Positions 49,401-57,600 of a stretch of DNA of 64,000 nt are shown piece by piece. Origin of the DNA: Phalacrocorax aristotelis. Lineage: Eukaryota; Chordata; Aves; Suliformes; Phalacrocoracidae. Position numbers and translations under genes: made by a program. Location of the stretch: assembly GCF_949628215.1 (NCBI RefSeq), contig NC_134282.1:1657001-1721000 (forward strand), in the 5' to 3' direction. The notes beneath the pieces are model-generated. The model was not told the origin of the DNA. It worked only from the letters and a program-made list of their open reading frames with translations, and did not search any database. Numbering within the stretch: position 1 is the stretch's first letter; every line of letters begins with the position of its first letter.

Positions 49401-50450
49401 AGCACCTGTTTATTACATAGCATCGACCGTTACTATTTATGAAGGCTTCCAGTATTATCAGCAAAGTTAAAAACGAGTTAGGCCCCGAATCTGCCACTGA
49501 ACACACGCAGCCCGTGGAGCGTGGGGGTGTCGTGCAAGGTTCTGTAACCCCACAGAAAGCTTACTGTATATCAAACACTCATTTAACAGCAACCTAAAGG
49601 AGTCGGTGGGGAAACGCTGCGAGTTCGCTGGAGTCTAGTAACGGAACCCAGGGGAGAGAAAGCGCCTCAGGAGGACCTTCCCGCTGATCTTCACGTTGAG
49701 CCTTTACTTTGGAAGCTTCCCCTGAAGATTTTAACACGGAGAATGAGCACTGAGACGGCGGGAAAGCAAAACGCTTGGCATCTGCTAGCCAAAACACGCC
49801 AGCGAGAAGGCCAGCTACTGCCCCTTCCCTGCTCCCTCTGTGTGCAAGGAGAAAGAAGGGCTCCCGGGCAGAGCTCGGACAGCAGAGCCCGCTCCTAGCG
49901 GGCACAAAAGTTTCCCCCAAAACCCGCAAAATCCGAGCAACCGCTCCAGACCGTCCTAAGGAGGGAAAGGAGGAAAAGGCACGAAGGAAGGAGCGCGGCT
50001 GCAAGCAGGAGCTGAGGTTTGCCGTGAGGAGCCCCCCGGGCCGAGAGTGGCGGGGAGGCCCCGCGGCCCGGGCGGGGAGGGAGGACGAGGGGGGAAGCCG
50101 GCGGCAGGTGGAGGCGGGCGGGCTGGCGCAGGGAGGGACAGGGGAGATGCGGGAGCCCGCGGAGGGGAGGCAGCGGCCCGGGGAGCGGAGCGGGGTCGCG
50201 GCGGGGAGCGGGGAAGGGGCCGCCGAGGGGCGGGCTGCCCGCGGGGCGGCCGGCGGCGGGGAGCGGCGGCAGCCAGGGGCGGCTTCGCTGCACTCACGGG
50301 CGAGTCGTAGGAGAAGGCGCACTCCGTCTTGTAAACCCGGTCGCCGGATTTGGGCACCCGGATCGTGGGCATGTAGGGGACGAGGAGCTCGCCCAGGTCC
50401 CCGGCGGCCATCGGCGTGTCGCCGCCGCTGAAGAGCGCGGCCCGCTGCAT
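1..50450 (-). CDS. USP13: USP13, ubiquitin carboxyl-terminal hydrolase 13 (gene span; 3' end beyond window)
   Basis: Deubiquitinating cysteine protease of the USP5/USP13 (isopeptidase T) family. Nineteen coding exons, listed separately, join in phase into 802 codons plus one base. Domain order in the joined protein: N-terminal cryptic zinc-finger/UBP region (about 1-160), UBP-type zinc finger (about 200-280; C206, C209, C226, H239), USP catalytic domain from about 330 with the Cys box NLGNSCYL (Cys340) and the QQDAQEFF motif (441-448), UBA1 (about 647-690) and UBA2 (about 722-762), both inserted in the catalytic domain as in the family. Paralogue choice: the UBA signatures [13 protein letters not shown] and [13 protein letters not shown] and the MENNANANI segment are USP13-like rather than USP5-like, and the neighbours NDUFB5 and MRPL47 match the USP13 locus. 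About 60 C-terminal residues, including the catalytic His box, were not found and must lie left of base 1. Known family roles include ER-associated degradation, autophagy and stabilisation of several substrates. Confidence 0.96.
1489..1651 (-). CDS. USP13: USP13 coding exon 19, end of UBA2 (residues 749-802)
   Basis: Encodes [16 protein letters not shown], an acidic stretch, then [12 protein letters not shown] and GPRIKDGSG. Acceptor TCTCGCAG, donor GTAAGT. It ends with one base of the next codon; the rest of the catalytic domain (His box) is not in this window. Between SHPE and MENN it has 13 residues where I recall about 10 in the human protein. Confidence 0.95.
2170..2336 (-). CDS. USP13: USP13 coding exon 18, inter-UBA linker and start of UBA2 (residues 693-748)
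   Basis: Encodes [20 protein letters not shown], then [20 protein letters not shown] and QALKAT. The Ala/Gly/Ser linker joins the two UBA domains; ISMGFQRN is the UBA2 loop. Acceptor TATTCCAG, donor GTGAGT, phase 0 at the 3' end. Confidence 0.96.
3333..3476 (-). CDS. USP13: USP13 coding exon 17, UBA1 (residues 645-692)
   Basis: Encodes [20 protein letters not shown] and [20 protein letters not shown], then IVHMEEP. This is UBA1, with the MGFPLEA loop and the USP13-specific [11 protein letters not shown] end. Acceptor CTTGTAG, donor GTCAGT; 144 bp, frame-neutral. Confidence 0.97.
4219..4245 (-). CDS. USP13: USP13 coding exon 16, 27-bp microexon (residues 636-644)
   Basis: A 27-bp microexon encoding DRMTNHFME plus one base of a Ser codon, matching the DRLMNQLID-type segment of mammalian USP13 in length and position. 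Acceptor TTTTCAG, donor GTACGT; the upstream polypyrimidine tract is weak and an A-run lies just beyond it. Both neighbours share the same phase, so skipping it would remove nine residues without a frameshift just before UBA1. Confidence 0.88.
4246..6024 (-). other. USP13 intron 15
   Basis: Gene-free 1.8 kb. It contains a chance-looking 133-codon open frame at 5422-5823 on the minus strand, rich in Cys and hydrophobic residues, with no recognised similarity. An A-run at 4257-4270 flanks the microexon. No recognised repeat. Confidence 0.6.
6025..6147 (-). CDS. USP13: USP13 coding exon 15 (residues 595-635)
   Basis: Encodes [20 protein letters not shown] and [20 protein letters not shown]. Acceptor TTTCCAG; donor GTATTT is weak. 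Ends with the first base of an Asp codon that the 27-bp exon 16 completes. Confidence 0.94.
6527..6615 (-). CDS. USP13: USP13 coding exon 14 (residues 565-594)
   Basis: Encodes [20 protein letters not shown] and GLDWIPKKL, a conserved core of the catalytic domain. Acceptor CTTCCCAG, donor GTATGT. Ends with the first base of an Asp codon. Confidence 0.95.
6616..8667 (-). other. USP13 intron 13
   Basis: About 2 kb of AT-rich intron. I see no recognisable repeat family, RNA gene or extra exon. Confidence 0.6.
8668..8842 (-). CDS. USP13: USP13 coding exon 13 (residues 507-564)
   Basis: Encodes [20 protein letters not shown] and [20 protein letters not shown], ending SAGVK with the Lys codon split. 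Acceptor TTTCTCAG, donor GTAAGT. The charged segment is the family linker before PFSACL. Confidence 0.95.
8843..10568 (-). other. USP13 intron 12
   Basis: 1.7 kb intron. Notable content is the G/T-rich stretch at 9944-10012, listed separately. A 165-codon plus-strand open frame at 9531-10028 overlaps it and ends in that low-complexity run, so I regard it as fortuitous. Confidence 0.6.
9944..10012 (+). repeat. G/T-rich low-complexity tract with four G-runs
   Basis: The plus strand is almost only G and T. G-runs lie at 9957-9959, 9971-9973, 9977-9980 and 9983-9986. The last three are separated by 3- and 2-base loops and the first by an 11-base loop, so a G-quadruplex is possible but does not meet the strict short-loop rule. 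Confidence 0.7.
10569..10722 (-). CDS. USP13: USP13 coding exon 12 (residues 456-506)
   Basis: Encodes [20 protein letters not shown], then [20 protein letters not shown]. This is the central catalytic-domain block. Acceptor TTTCAG, donor GTAAAG; ends with one base of an Asp codon. Confidence 0.95.
11637..11661. repeat. AAT/ATT-rich simple repeat
   Basis: Short AAT microsatellite-like run grading into ATTATA units inside USP13 intron 11. Too short and imperfect to suggest more than slippage. Confidence 0.7.
12050..12175 (-). CDS. USP13: USP13 coding exon 11 (residues 414-455)
   Basis: Encodes [20 protein letters not shown] then [20 protein letters not shown] and [10 protein letters not shown] is the conserved USP motif following the Cys box. 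Acceptor TATTTAG, donor GTGAGA; phase 0 on both sides. Confidence 0.96.
14316..14339. repeat. Perfect 10-bp inverted repeat with 4-base loop
   Basis: TACATGCATC, loop GTCT, then GATGCATGTA. The arms are exact reverse complements. A related GTCTGAT-CATG unit occurs twice here, so it may have formed by local duplication. It is too short for a miRNA precursor. Confidence 0.75.
14541..15303 (-). mobile_element. CR1 LINE 3' fragment (truncated, GC-rich)
   Basis: Chicken-repeat-1 non-LTR retroposon in minus orientation, the same as USP13. Translated on the minus strand it shows the hallmark end of the CR1 ORF2 reverse transcriptase: [34 protein letters not shown], then in another frame [20 protein letters not shown] and [12 protein letters not shown] frameshift near 14,915-14,930 and other breaks make it inactive. 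The 3' end near 14,543 is the CR1-like sequence that reads AATCACAGAATC on the plus strand. The 5' end is truncated near 15,303, as is usual for CR1. It is much more GC-rich than the surrounding intron. Full-length CR1 is about 4.5 kb. Confidence 0.93.
15670..15831. repeat. Exact 81-bp tandem duplication (two copies)
   Basis: Copies at 15670-15750 and 15751-15831 are identical at all 81 positions as read. The unit begins GTGACAGAAGCATGCATGAC and ends AAGACAGCTCT. Because 81 is a multiple of three, an open frame crossing it repeats a 27-residue block, but this is intronic and shows no coding similarity. A two-copy perfect array suggests a recent event or an assembly artefact. Confidence 0.95.
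17314..17407 (-). CDS. USP13: USP13 coding exon 10 (residues 382-413)
   Basis: Encodes [20 protein letters not shown] then [11 protein letters not shown]. Acceptor CCTACAG; donor GTATTT is weak. The exon begins with the third base of the split Met codon. The intron on its upstream side is only 265 bp. Confidence 0.94.
17673..17744 (-). CDS. USP13: USP13 coding exon 9 (residues 358-381)
   Basis: 72-bp exon encoding [20 protein letters not shown] and NTQ, part of the thumb of the USP fold. Acceptor GCCCAG, donor GTAAGT. It starts with the last base of an Ala codon and ends with AT of a Met codon. Being 72 bp it is frame-neutral. Confidence 0.94.
17745..19430 (-). other. USP13 intron 8
   Basis: 1.7 kb intron with no recognised repeat, RNA gene or extra exon. 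Confidence 0.6.
19431..19618 (-). CDS. USP13: USP13 coding exon 8, catalytic Cys box (residues 296-357)
   Basis: Encodes [20 protein letters not shown], then [20 protein letters not shown]. Cys340 in NLGNSCYL is the catalytic nucleophile by family alignment, so the protein is expected to be active. Acceptor CTTTCAG, donor GTAAGT. Ends with two bases of an Ala codon. Confidence 0.96.
19619..21254 (-). other. USP13 intron 7
   Basis: 1.6 kb intron with no recognised element. The acceptor side feeds the catalytic Cys exon. Confidence 0.6.
21255..21349 (-). CDS. USP13: USP13 coding exon 7 (residues 264-295)
   Basis: Encodes [20 protein letters not shown] then [11 protein letters not shown]. Acceptor TTTTGTAG. 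The donor is placed at GTAGGA so that the exon ends in GTG (Val); this joins in phase to TENGL of exon 8 and gives the same length as mammalian USP13. The alternative GTGGTA three bases earlier is a poorer donor. Confidence 0.92.
21350..25774 (-). other. USP13 intron 6
   Basis: 4.4 kb intron. It contains purine-rich runs (about 23,460-23,530) and an A-tract followed by CCAACCCCAAACCC near 24,678-24,700. A 133-codon minus-strand open frame at 21,689-22,090 has no recognised similarity. No clear mobile element. Confidence 0.6.
25775..25959 (-). CDS. USP13: USP13 coding exon 6, UBP zinc finger (residues 202-263)
   Basis: Encodes the zinc-binding core of the ZnF-UBP domain: [17 protein letters not shown], then [20 protein letters not shown]. 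Candidate zinc ligands are C206, C209, C226 and H239. The residue after CG is Lys228, the USP13-type Lys where USP5 has an Arg that contacts the ubiquitin C-terminus. Acceptor CTTGCAG, donor GTCAGC; ends with one base of an Asp codon. Confidence 0.96.
26163..26305 (-). CDS. USP13: USP13 coding exon 5 (residues 155-201)
   Basis: Encodes [20 protein letters not shown] through [10 protein letters not shown], the lead-in to the UBP zinc finger. Acceptor TTCCAG, donor GTGAGG; ends with two bases of a Ser codon completed in exon 6. Only 203 bp of intron separate it from exon 6. Confidence 0.95.
26718..26839 (-). CDS. USP13: USP13 coding exon 4 (residues 114-154)
   Basis: Encodes an acidic stretch ([19 protein letters not shown]) followed by [20 protein letters not shown]. 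Acceptor TTTTCCAG, donor GTCAGT. It completes an Asp codon split with exon 3 and ends in phase 0. Confidence 0.95.
26840..35803 (-). other. USP13 intron 3
   Basis: 9 kb intron. Apart from a possible ancient SINE remnant near 34,095-34,165, I see no recognised repeat or RNA gene. Many short open frames are present on both strands, none with recognisable similarity. Confidence 0.6.
34095..34165 (+). mobile_element. Possible ancient MIR/CORE-SINE remnant
   Basis: The segment GACCTCTCTGTGCTTTCATT followed by TCCTCAGCTATGAA resembles the MIR core-side block (ACCTCTCTGTGCCTCAGTTTCC, then TCATCTGTAAAATG). It is a short, diverged match judged by eye, with no clear ends. Such remnants occur in amniote genomes. 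Confidence 0.4.
35804..35864 (-). CDS. USP13: USP13 coding exon 3 (residues 94-113)
   Basis: Short 61-bp exon encoding [20 protein letters not shown] plus the first base of an Asp codon. Acceptor TTTCCAG; donor GTATTG is weak. It is a basic linker between two halves of the N-terminal domain and matches mammalian USP13 residue for residue in length. The exon is too short to be seen as an open reading frame and was located by phase and similarity. Confidence 0.93.
35865..39898 (-). other. USP13 intron 2
   Basis: 4 kb intron. The plus strand has a 127-codon open frame at 36,327-36,710 ending in an ATTAAATCAAAT-type low-complexity run. No recognised gene or repeat family. Confidence 0.6.
39899..40024 (-). 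CDS. USP13: USP13 coding exon 2 (residues 52-93)
   Basis: Encodes [20 protein letters not shown] through LKRHVIE, part of the N-terminal variant zinc-finger fold. Acceptor TTTTAG, donor GTGAGA; 126 bp, phase 0 on both sides, so skipping it would keep the frame. An intron of 10.3 kb separates it from exon 1. Confidence 0.95.
40025..50297 (-). other. USP13 intron 1
   Basis: 10.3 kb first intron. Its promoter-proximal end (about 49,850-50,297) belongs to the CpG island. Elsewhere it is AT-rich with an A-run at 43,076-43,089, an AACC simple repeat (48,046-48,063) and a 207-codon sense-strand open frame at 46,206-46,829. No recognised mobile element or RNA gene. Confidence 0.6.
48046..48063 (+). 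repeat. (AACC)n simple repeat
   Basis: About four and a half AACC/ACCA units in USP13 intron 1. Confidence 0.8.
50298..50450 (-). CDS. USP13: USP13 coding exon 1 (residues 1-51)
   Basis: Encodes the N-terminus, MQRAALF followed by [20 protein letters not shown], and ends SYDSP at the donor GTGAGT. The ATG at 50,450 is chosen because MQR.ALF matches the start of mammalian USP13. A second in-frame Met (residue 14) precedes AAGDLGELL and could be an alternative start. The exon lies in a strong CpG island. Splice phase 0. Confidence 0.94.
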
Positions 50451-53400
50451 CCTCCCTCCCTCCGGCCGGCCGGCGGCGGCGAACGGGCGATGGAGGCGGC
50501 GGGAGCCGGGCCGGAGGGAGGGAAGATGCTATTTTTGGTCCAATGGCAGCGGGAGCGGCACCAGCTGCGGCAGCACTCGGGGGTCCCGGCGGGGGCGGGA
50601 GGGGCGGGCCGCGCCTGGCGGACCCCGCGGCCTCCGGCCGTCCCTCAGCGGCGGGAGCCGAGCGGTGCCACCGGGGGCTGTGGGGCGGCGACCCTGAGGC
50701 GATCCCCTTCCCCCGGGAGGCGGGGGGGTCGCGCAGGCCGGGCCCCGCTCCCCTCTGTCGGGGCTGCGCCTGCGGGCGGGGCGGGAAAATGGGCCGCGTT
50801 TCAGCAGGAAACCTGCGCTTCCGTGAGAGGAGGATGGAGGCTCCGTGTCCGGCCTCCCTCTACGGCGGGGAGCAGGCTCCCCTTTGACTGGCAACACTCT
50901 GCGGCAGGTCCTTTTAGTTATTTTTTCTAAGCAATTAATGACTCTCTATATATTTACTTCTCAGCTGCAATGATTTAGTGCCTAAGACAAGGATTGTGAC
51001 TGCCCAGCGCCTGCGAGGCAGCACAGCGCCCGGTGGGCACCGGTGCCCCTCGGCCTGTGCGAGCGAGCCGGTCACCGTCCGGCTACCGGCGGCGCAGCCC
51101 GGTCACGCCGGCCTGAGCGGTTCATGAGCTGCTGGGGCAAGGAGGCGGTCGGTGCAGAGGGACGAGCTGCTGGGGTACAGTGCAGGAGTGCCCGGCCTGA
51201 GGCATCTCAGGGAGGCCGCGGCGTTGCCAGCAGCCAAACCTCAGCTTTCGTCTCTTGAGAGACACCGCCTTTAGCTTAAAACAACCTTTTTTTTACGTTT
51301 GCTGTGTTTCTCTTTGCTTTTCACTTTGAAAGAACACTGCTAGGGGAACAAGGAATACAGTGAAGTAACGCTGTAGGGAAAAAAACCCCATTGAACTAGT
51401 GTGGGTTTTTTTTGTCAAGCAATAACTATTTCATATGTCTGACAGCAGCCGATTAAAGAAATGACTGATCTATTTAAAATGAAGACATATAACATAGACA
51501 AATAGCCTTCCACCCATAGTCCACATTATACCCAAGGATTCGTTGATCACTTCCAAGTGGGTGATGTGACCTTTGCTAGAACCAACTTTTACCTTGAAAA
51601 TTAAGTTTCAGAAGGCGGTTCCAGTAAAATCTCAACAACGGAATTGAAAAATCAGTTTGTATCCAGCTATGAAGAAACAGGCTGTGAGAGTGAGCAGAAC
51701 AGTCCAGTCCGCTCTCAGCAGTTTTTCTAGCAAAAATTCAAGGGTTGGGAACAATGTGAAATACCAAGTGCGGAATATGATGCCAATGAAATGGCTTTAG
51801 CCTTACTCAAGAACAGAGGTTACATCAGACTTGTCAGCGTCGTTGGATGCTGGATGAAAACCACAAATATAGGGTCACCAGACAGATTTAGTTTGCCTGA
51901 GAAGCCTTCATGCTTTTTTAATGGCCTCTCTTACAATTAACTCAGCATTTATAAACGAGAGCTATAAGACATATAAGCTGTCTAACTTGAAAGGTTGACT
52001 CAAAAAGGACAAGTCAAAGCACTGCTACAAAACCAATCAGTCTAATGCTCGGCAGTGCTAGGAAACAGCATCAAGGCGGTCTTTGCATATAACAGTCTGT
52101 GCAACATTGCTTCATGTAAAGAAAGAAATTCATTACATGCTTTAACAGTTTGAAACCACAAGATGATCGGGGTTGCTAAAGGACTTGGGCTTATTTCCTT
52201 AAAAAAGTGGGAATTTTCAATACGGACAGCTAGTTTAGGCTCACAAACTTAAGAGGCACCTTCCCTCACTCTCTTGAGGGAATTAAGACCAGAGGAATGC
52301 CACGGCCGGCAGAGCCCGAGGAAACAGATCCCTCTAGTGGCAGAAGTCTGCCAGAGGCAGAGAGCACCTGCTGTATTCCCTAGTTGTCAAAAGTGCTGTA
52401 GAAAAATAGCTGCAGAATTCTGAAAACGCGTGGCAGGTGTGTGTGGATGTCCTCAGGTGCCACCTGCCTTACCGTACGTATTTCCTAATTTGTTATTGGT
52501 TAATAACGGTTGGATGGCACATTTCCACTTGATCTTTTTATATAAACTTTTGCTTTGCTTTTTTAATTCCAGTTTACTCTGGAAAATAAGCCTAAGTTAT
52601 CTTAAATGCTACAAGGAAGGTTTACCTTTTTCACCTCCAGAATCGCTTATGTGGCCTCTCTACGTTAAATGCACTGGGAGTACAAAGTTTCAAGTTTTCA
52701 TCTTGAGATTTTGCTTACCTTTTAGGGTACTAAAAGCTGTGTATCGCACACCAGAAGATGATATCTGTTCACCCCGCAGTGATGAGATGATCCATAAAAC
52801 CCGTTAACTAATGCTGACCTGTGCCATTCTCCCTAGCCCGGTCCTTGCTCTTCGGGCATCCAGCAATCCTTTTGTAACAACCCGCATTAAGCAGTTTCCT
52901 GGTTTTCCCTTCTTCATCTTCCTAAGCCTGTTACAGGAAGCAGAAAGCTAACAACAGTATCCATAACTTGAATATGTTGCTAAGATGTTAGATATAAAGC
53001 AGTTACTATGAAAATACTTAGTCTTTATCCACTTAAATTCTTCCTACTCGTGAGCAGCTTTACGTGACAGAGCATAGACTTTAGTCTTGCAGCCATGGGG
53101 TATTTTCAAGAGTGCACTTGGCACCCCCTGAAATCACTAAGATGTGAACATACACACACCATACACTTTTAAATGTTTAAGAACTTTTCCTTTGCTTTCT
53201 GCTACGCCTGACAGCACGGATAGTGGCAGGTCTAGGCAAGCACTTCTGTCTTAATTCTGCCTTCTGAAAACACAGGAGATATCTGAGGTAATAAACCCAA
53301 AGCCTTGTTAAAGTTAATTTTAAAGACTATCCTCCCCACAGGCACTTGGCATGCAGTTCTCCATGTCACTAGCTATATCTTTAAAACATGAAAATTATGT

Positions 53401-54440
53401 GACAATGGTAGGTACACCTCAGTAGGTTTTTCCAAAATATTAATATATTACTGAGCACTGACTGTGTTTTCATCAATGAAGATCCTTTCTGCCACACAGG
53501 GAGTATGTGGCTGGTTTAGATCTATTACAACAGGAAGCATGTATCATAGCAGAAGTACCTGTTATGCTTTTAAACCTCATTTAAAAACAAACATTAAAAA
53601 ACCAAGCAACAAAAAAAAAAACCTCCAAACCCAACAGACCAATGTAGAAAGATGTTCTAGAAAGACCACATTTTGGATGATCTACATGGAGAAGTGTCCA
53701 GTTTTGAAAGGTGCACAGAAGTCAGGCATCTTTTGGGTTTTTGGGGGGTTTGGTTTGTTGATATTTTGGGGTTTTTTTTTAAACAGACACTTTAAGAGCC
53801 TTTTACAGACACAGACTGTATAGGAGGAGAGAGACTGGAGAAAATGAATGAGCAGACCAGCATAAATTACACAAGAGGAAGAAAGTTTAAAACTGGCGAC
53901 AAAACCAGCGAAGCAGCCGCCTGCCTGACACTCTTAGGCATGAAGTGTATTAACAGATATCTAGAGAGAGACTTTGCGATAATGCAGAGAAAATGATAGC
54001 AGATACTGAACAATATGCAAGTTGGGAAAAAAAAACAGTGAAAGATGAGTTTGACTATAGGTAATGAGAAAGGAAGTATTTGTCTAAGGGGGTAGATAGA
54101 ACCCTAGTGTTTCAAAGATCTGAAGGTATTTTTCTTATTTAGTTCATCTTCCACAAATTACCCGACACAAGGCATTGTGTGAAAGAAAAAAAAACACCTT
54201 ATAGTTTCCTGTACCTTTCATTTAAAATTTCAAATACAAGAAATCACATGATGAAGACTAATATTACCAACCCATTTCACATCTATCAGGTCACAAAGCC
54301 CGTTCCACATGGATGTCCTGGAGAAAGGGAATAATTGTTGGCAACTGACTGAAGGCATTTTCTCCGATTAACAACGTGAACAGCTATATGAGCTTAACTG
54401 CCACACGGTTTCTTTGAAGTTATCAGAATCAACAACATTG
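50451..54440. other. Intergenic region between USP13 and NDUFB5
   Basis: After the CpG island ends near 51.25 kb I see no gene, RNA or recognised mobile element. Low-complexity features include a G/T-rich patch at 53,731-53,780 and an A-run followed by CCTCCAAACCC near 53,610-53,630. Confidence 0.65.
50529..50544. promoter_or_regulatory. CArG/MEF2-like element next to a CCAAT box
   Basis: About 80 bp upstream of the USP13 ATG. CTATTTTTGG at 50,529-50,538 reads CCAAAAATAG on the gene strand, one mismatch from the CArG consensus. CCAAT follows at 50,540-50,544. It is the only AT-rich island within several hundred GC-rich bases. Binding by SRF/MEF2 or NF-Y is inference. Confidence 0.5.
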
Positions 54441-54446
54441 TTTATT
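54441..54446 (-). terminator. Poly(A) signal AATAAA of NDUFB5
   Basis: AATAAA on the minus strand, 94 bases past the end of the stop codon. A GTGTGG element about 35 bases further on (54,401-54,406) fits a GU-rich downstream element, so cleavage is expected near 54,415-54,430. Confidence 0.7.
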
Positions 54447-54540
54447 CATTTCCGTCAGTAAACAGCAGGATGTACATTACATAGCTCGGCCATGACTTGT
54501 TGGTATGAATTTAAGACCGCGCATACTGTCTTGTAATAGT

Positions 54541-54661
54541 TTAGTTGTCAGGTGTGGATTTCATAGAATTGTCAACAAGATTTTTATCAGGTGTTTCATA
54601 ATGATACCAAGGTCCATCTCCCCTGTGTCTCATCAGTCTGCGTGCTTCCAACTCCAACAGC
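54541..54661 (-). CDS. NDUFB5: NDUFB5 coding exon 6 with stop (residues 146-185)
   Basis: Encodes [20 protein letters not shown] and [19 protein letters not shown], then TAA at 54,541-54,543. Acceptor TTTTTTAG. The C-terminal TPDN matches mammalian NDUFB5. Confidence 0.96.
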
Positions 54662-57600
54662 CTAAAAAAGAAAGAGCAAGACAAGCTAAACCTGAAGTTT
54701 GTTGGGTTTGATCATATGTATATCAACACTTAACATCAGGGCGTTACTGACAACAGCGATGAATTTAGCATCTATGGTTTATAAATACTACTGAAACATA
54801 GGTAATACCAAAATATGAAGGGTTCAACTACAACAGGAGCTATTACATCCTTCTATTTCCATTTCTTTCAGCAAGTTGTCTCACAAGAGAGTAATAAAAA
54901 TACTTGCGGGAGTTCTGCCATAGGTTCTTTCCTAGCAAGGGGCTAGACAGTTTTGATGCAGCTTTCAACTGAAAATAAACAGCAGCAACAAAATCAGAAG
55001 TAAACGCGATGGCTGAAGGAGCTGTGCTGTCTTGGTCCCAACAGTGACAGTTGGGGGAACTTGGAATTTCTTCTACCGCTACAGTTTGCTCTGAGCAAGC
55101 ATAGAATAAATTCGGTGCAACAGCACTGTTACAGCCCACAAAATTTTCAACAGCAACAAGGAACGTAACCCGTCCTGCAAACTGTCATTTAGCTACTCAT
55201 TTCAGCTGTAAGGGTTAGCAGAGGCAGACAGAGCTGTTAATTTCCTGGCTTGGGAAGACAGGGCTATACCTTTACAAATACGCACTGTTTTGAAGAGACA
55301 CCGTTGTTTTACAAGACTGCCCTCAGATCATTCTGCTTCTGGTGATCTTAATACTAAGGAGGCCAGGGCTACAGATTCCCTACCTTCCACTTTGCTACCA
55401 GCCAGGCAGCAAGCACTTGGGGTCAAGCGATATGAGTAAGCCTGTTATGTCAGCATCCAACTTGGTGTGTTAAGTAAAATAAGAAAGTTAACTAGAGTAC
55501 GTATCAGTACTTTAAAACCCTCAGCTATATAACATACCTCAGTTGAGCTTTCTTTGATTCAATGTCAAGCACAGCCATCTCCTTCTCATAGTTCTTTTCA
55601 GGGGGGTCAAGGCAGTAACGAGCTATCCAGCGACTTATAGGGTGCTGGAAAATACAGAAGCAGAGATTATTCATGCAATTTCCAAGTAGAAATGCCATCA
55701 TAATGAAATCATTTTGCATGTTCCCAGTCCTGAAAACATGCCATCAACACCATGGGTGCTGCCATTCAAACCATAATAGTCAAGTTAAAAACACGCTCAA
55801 CTATTTGTCAGATCAGAACCATAAAAAGCTGTATTTCTTTTGCAGTTTTTAACACCAAGATAACCTGCAGATGACTATTCTGTAGCAAAACTAAAAGTTA
55901 ATGGAAGACATGATTTATTTTATTTTTGTAGAAGTAAAGTTCCTTAAACCGCCCCTGTAATCGCAGAAATGGATGCCAAACCTCTTACTGTAATCAGTAA
56001 GATTTTAAAGTTTTGCTTTCACACAGAGGCCATTTCACTTGAACAGTCATAATAGTGTTGCTGAATTCAATTACTTCCTATCAAAACCAAAAAAGTGCTT
56101 GCAGCAAGAAACCAGGGACTGACCTTAAGAAAATACAATGAAATGAAAAAGCGTAACCTTGAGTTTCTGACTCCAAAAATCTCAAATTCGAGATGCAAAA
56201 GCACAGGTGATGTTGGACTTTGAAACAACGCTAGCAAACAATGCAAAAGAAAGCAATGTCACTTTAAACTCCAGATGTTGTAGTTCCAGAGCAAGAAACG
56301 ACGACAAAACCTGCATGCTAAGCATGAAGAGAACAGAAGACTGTCCTTACTGTTTAGGAACACTCTAAAAGAATTATTGGCAATAGCTTCAGCAGTTTAC
56401 TTGCATGAAGTTACAGATCATTTGCATCTACTTGTGTCAATAAACAGATTTCCTGCAGCAACACACACCTTCCATAAAACTGAAAAAAAAAAAAGCAAGT
56501 CTACAAAACTCGTAATTGCACGATTTGAGTTCTACTACACTGACACCCAGCGGCAGGGACACGGCCATCCCCAGGCTCATACTCCACACATTTTACTCCC
56601 AGAAGTATCACCAGAAGGAAGGCTGTCCATAACATGCCACCCATCTGTGTGTTACACTCACTTTGTAGTACTCCCAGTACTCTGGAACATAACCTTCGGG
56701 AATCTCTGCAAGTTCAGCTTCACCTGACAAGGAAAGGAGGGGAAGAATATTTCGTACAAGTATTTTTTTTAATTACCTTATATTCTGCTTTGCACGTTAA
56801 GAAAAGATCGTTATTTCACATGGAGAGTACTTAGTCCCTCCATGGGAGCTCTCGTCAGAAAAACTGGACTTCTAATTTTTCCAGACACTTCGCACCACAC
56901 ATATCTAGCTTACAGACTTTAAGCCACACAACAAACAGAAGGGTGACATTTGCAGCTATACAGCATAAATAAGATCAAGTCCACAGAAATGCCTTTAAAA
57001 TATACAAGCTGAAAGCATGAATTTTTCCTAATTTCTCTCTTAAGTTCATTCCATATCATTACAGCGGTAGATTTAGAACACGTATTGCCAAGCAGACTGT
57101 TGGGTTTTTTTGCTAGATAAGCAGCAACAGTTGCAGTGTAGGCAGCCTTCTTAAAGAAGTATGTAACACAAGGTACTACAGACTCCTCATATGGACACAG
57201 AAGGACTGTTCATTAAACCTCACTGATGTTTGAAACTGTCAAAAGACGGAATTTTTCCATTTTTAAAATGGATAGCTTTTAAAAAAAGCAATAACTACAG
57301 AAAAATAAAAATACTGAGAATATCTTCTATGCACTTATATATATTACTGCAACTCTTATGCTGGTTTCATGCTCTTCCAAAAAGTAAGCCTTAAAAGATC
57401 TTTTTCCTATCCAGCATGCTTAGTTTCCATTTAATGATCTGAGTGTGTACTTAGCTTAATCACGCCATAGCACTCACCAATGAAGATGTTGACATATGTT
57501 ATGAATAGTGCCACTGGTATTCCCGTCAGAAATACATAGAATCTCTGTACAGGGGATAAAAAGAAAGAGAAATAGTAAGGGAAACTCAGGCGCCTGACAA

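Larger units (their letters stand above)
49850..51250 (-). promoter_or_regulatory. CpG island and promoter region of USP13
   Basis: A sharp rise in G+C and CpG density starts near 49,850 and falls off after about 51,250. It spans the 5' part of intron 1, coding exon 1 and the upstream flank. The region is dense in G-runs on the plus strand (for example 50,040-50,260). Long open frames in it on several strands are by-products of base composition. The transcription start is not determinable by eye but is likely between 50,460 and 50,560. Confidence 0.85.

Noticed and set aside
49775..50431. 218-codon plus-strand open frame over USP13 exon 1
   Set aside because: It lies antisense in a CpG island where stop codons are rare. 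The residues are Arg/Gly/Ala/Pro-rich with no similarity, while the minus strand carries the true USP13 start.
1489..50450. Assignment to USP5 instead of USP13
   Set aside because: Some blocks are USP5-like, but the UBA signatures, the MENNANANI segment and the NDUFB5/MRPL47 neighbours point to USP13.
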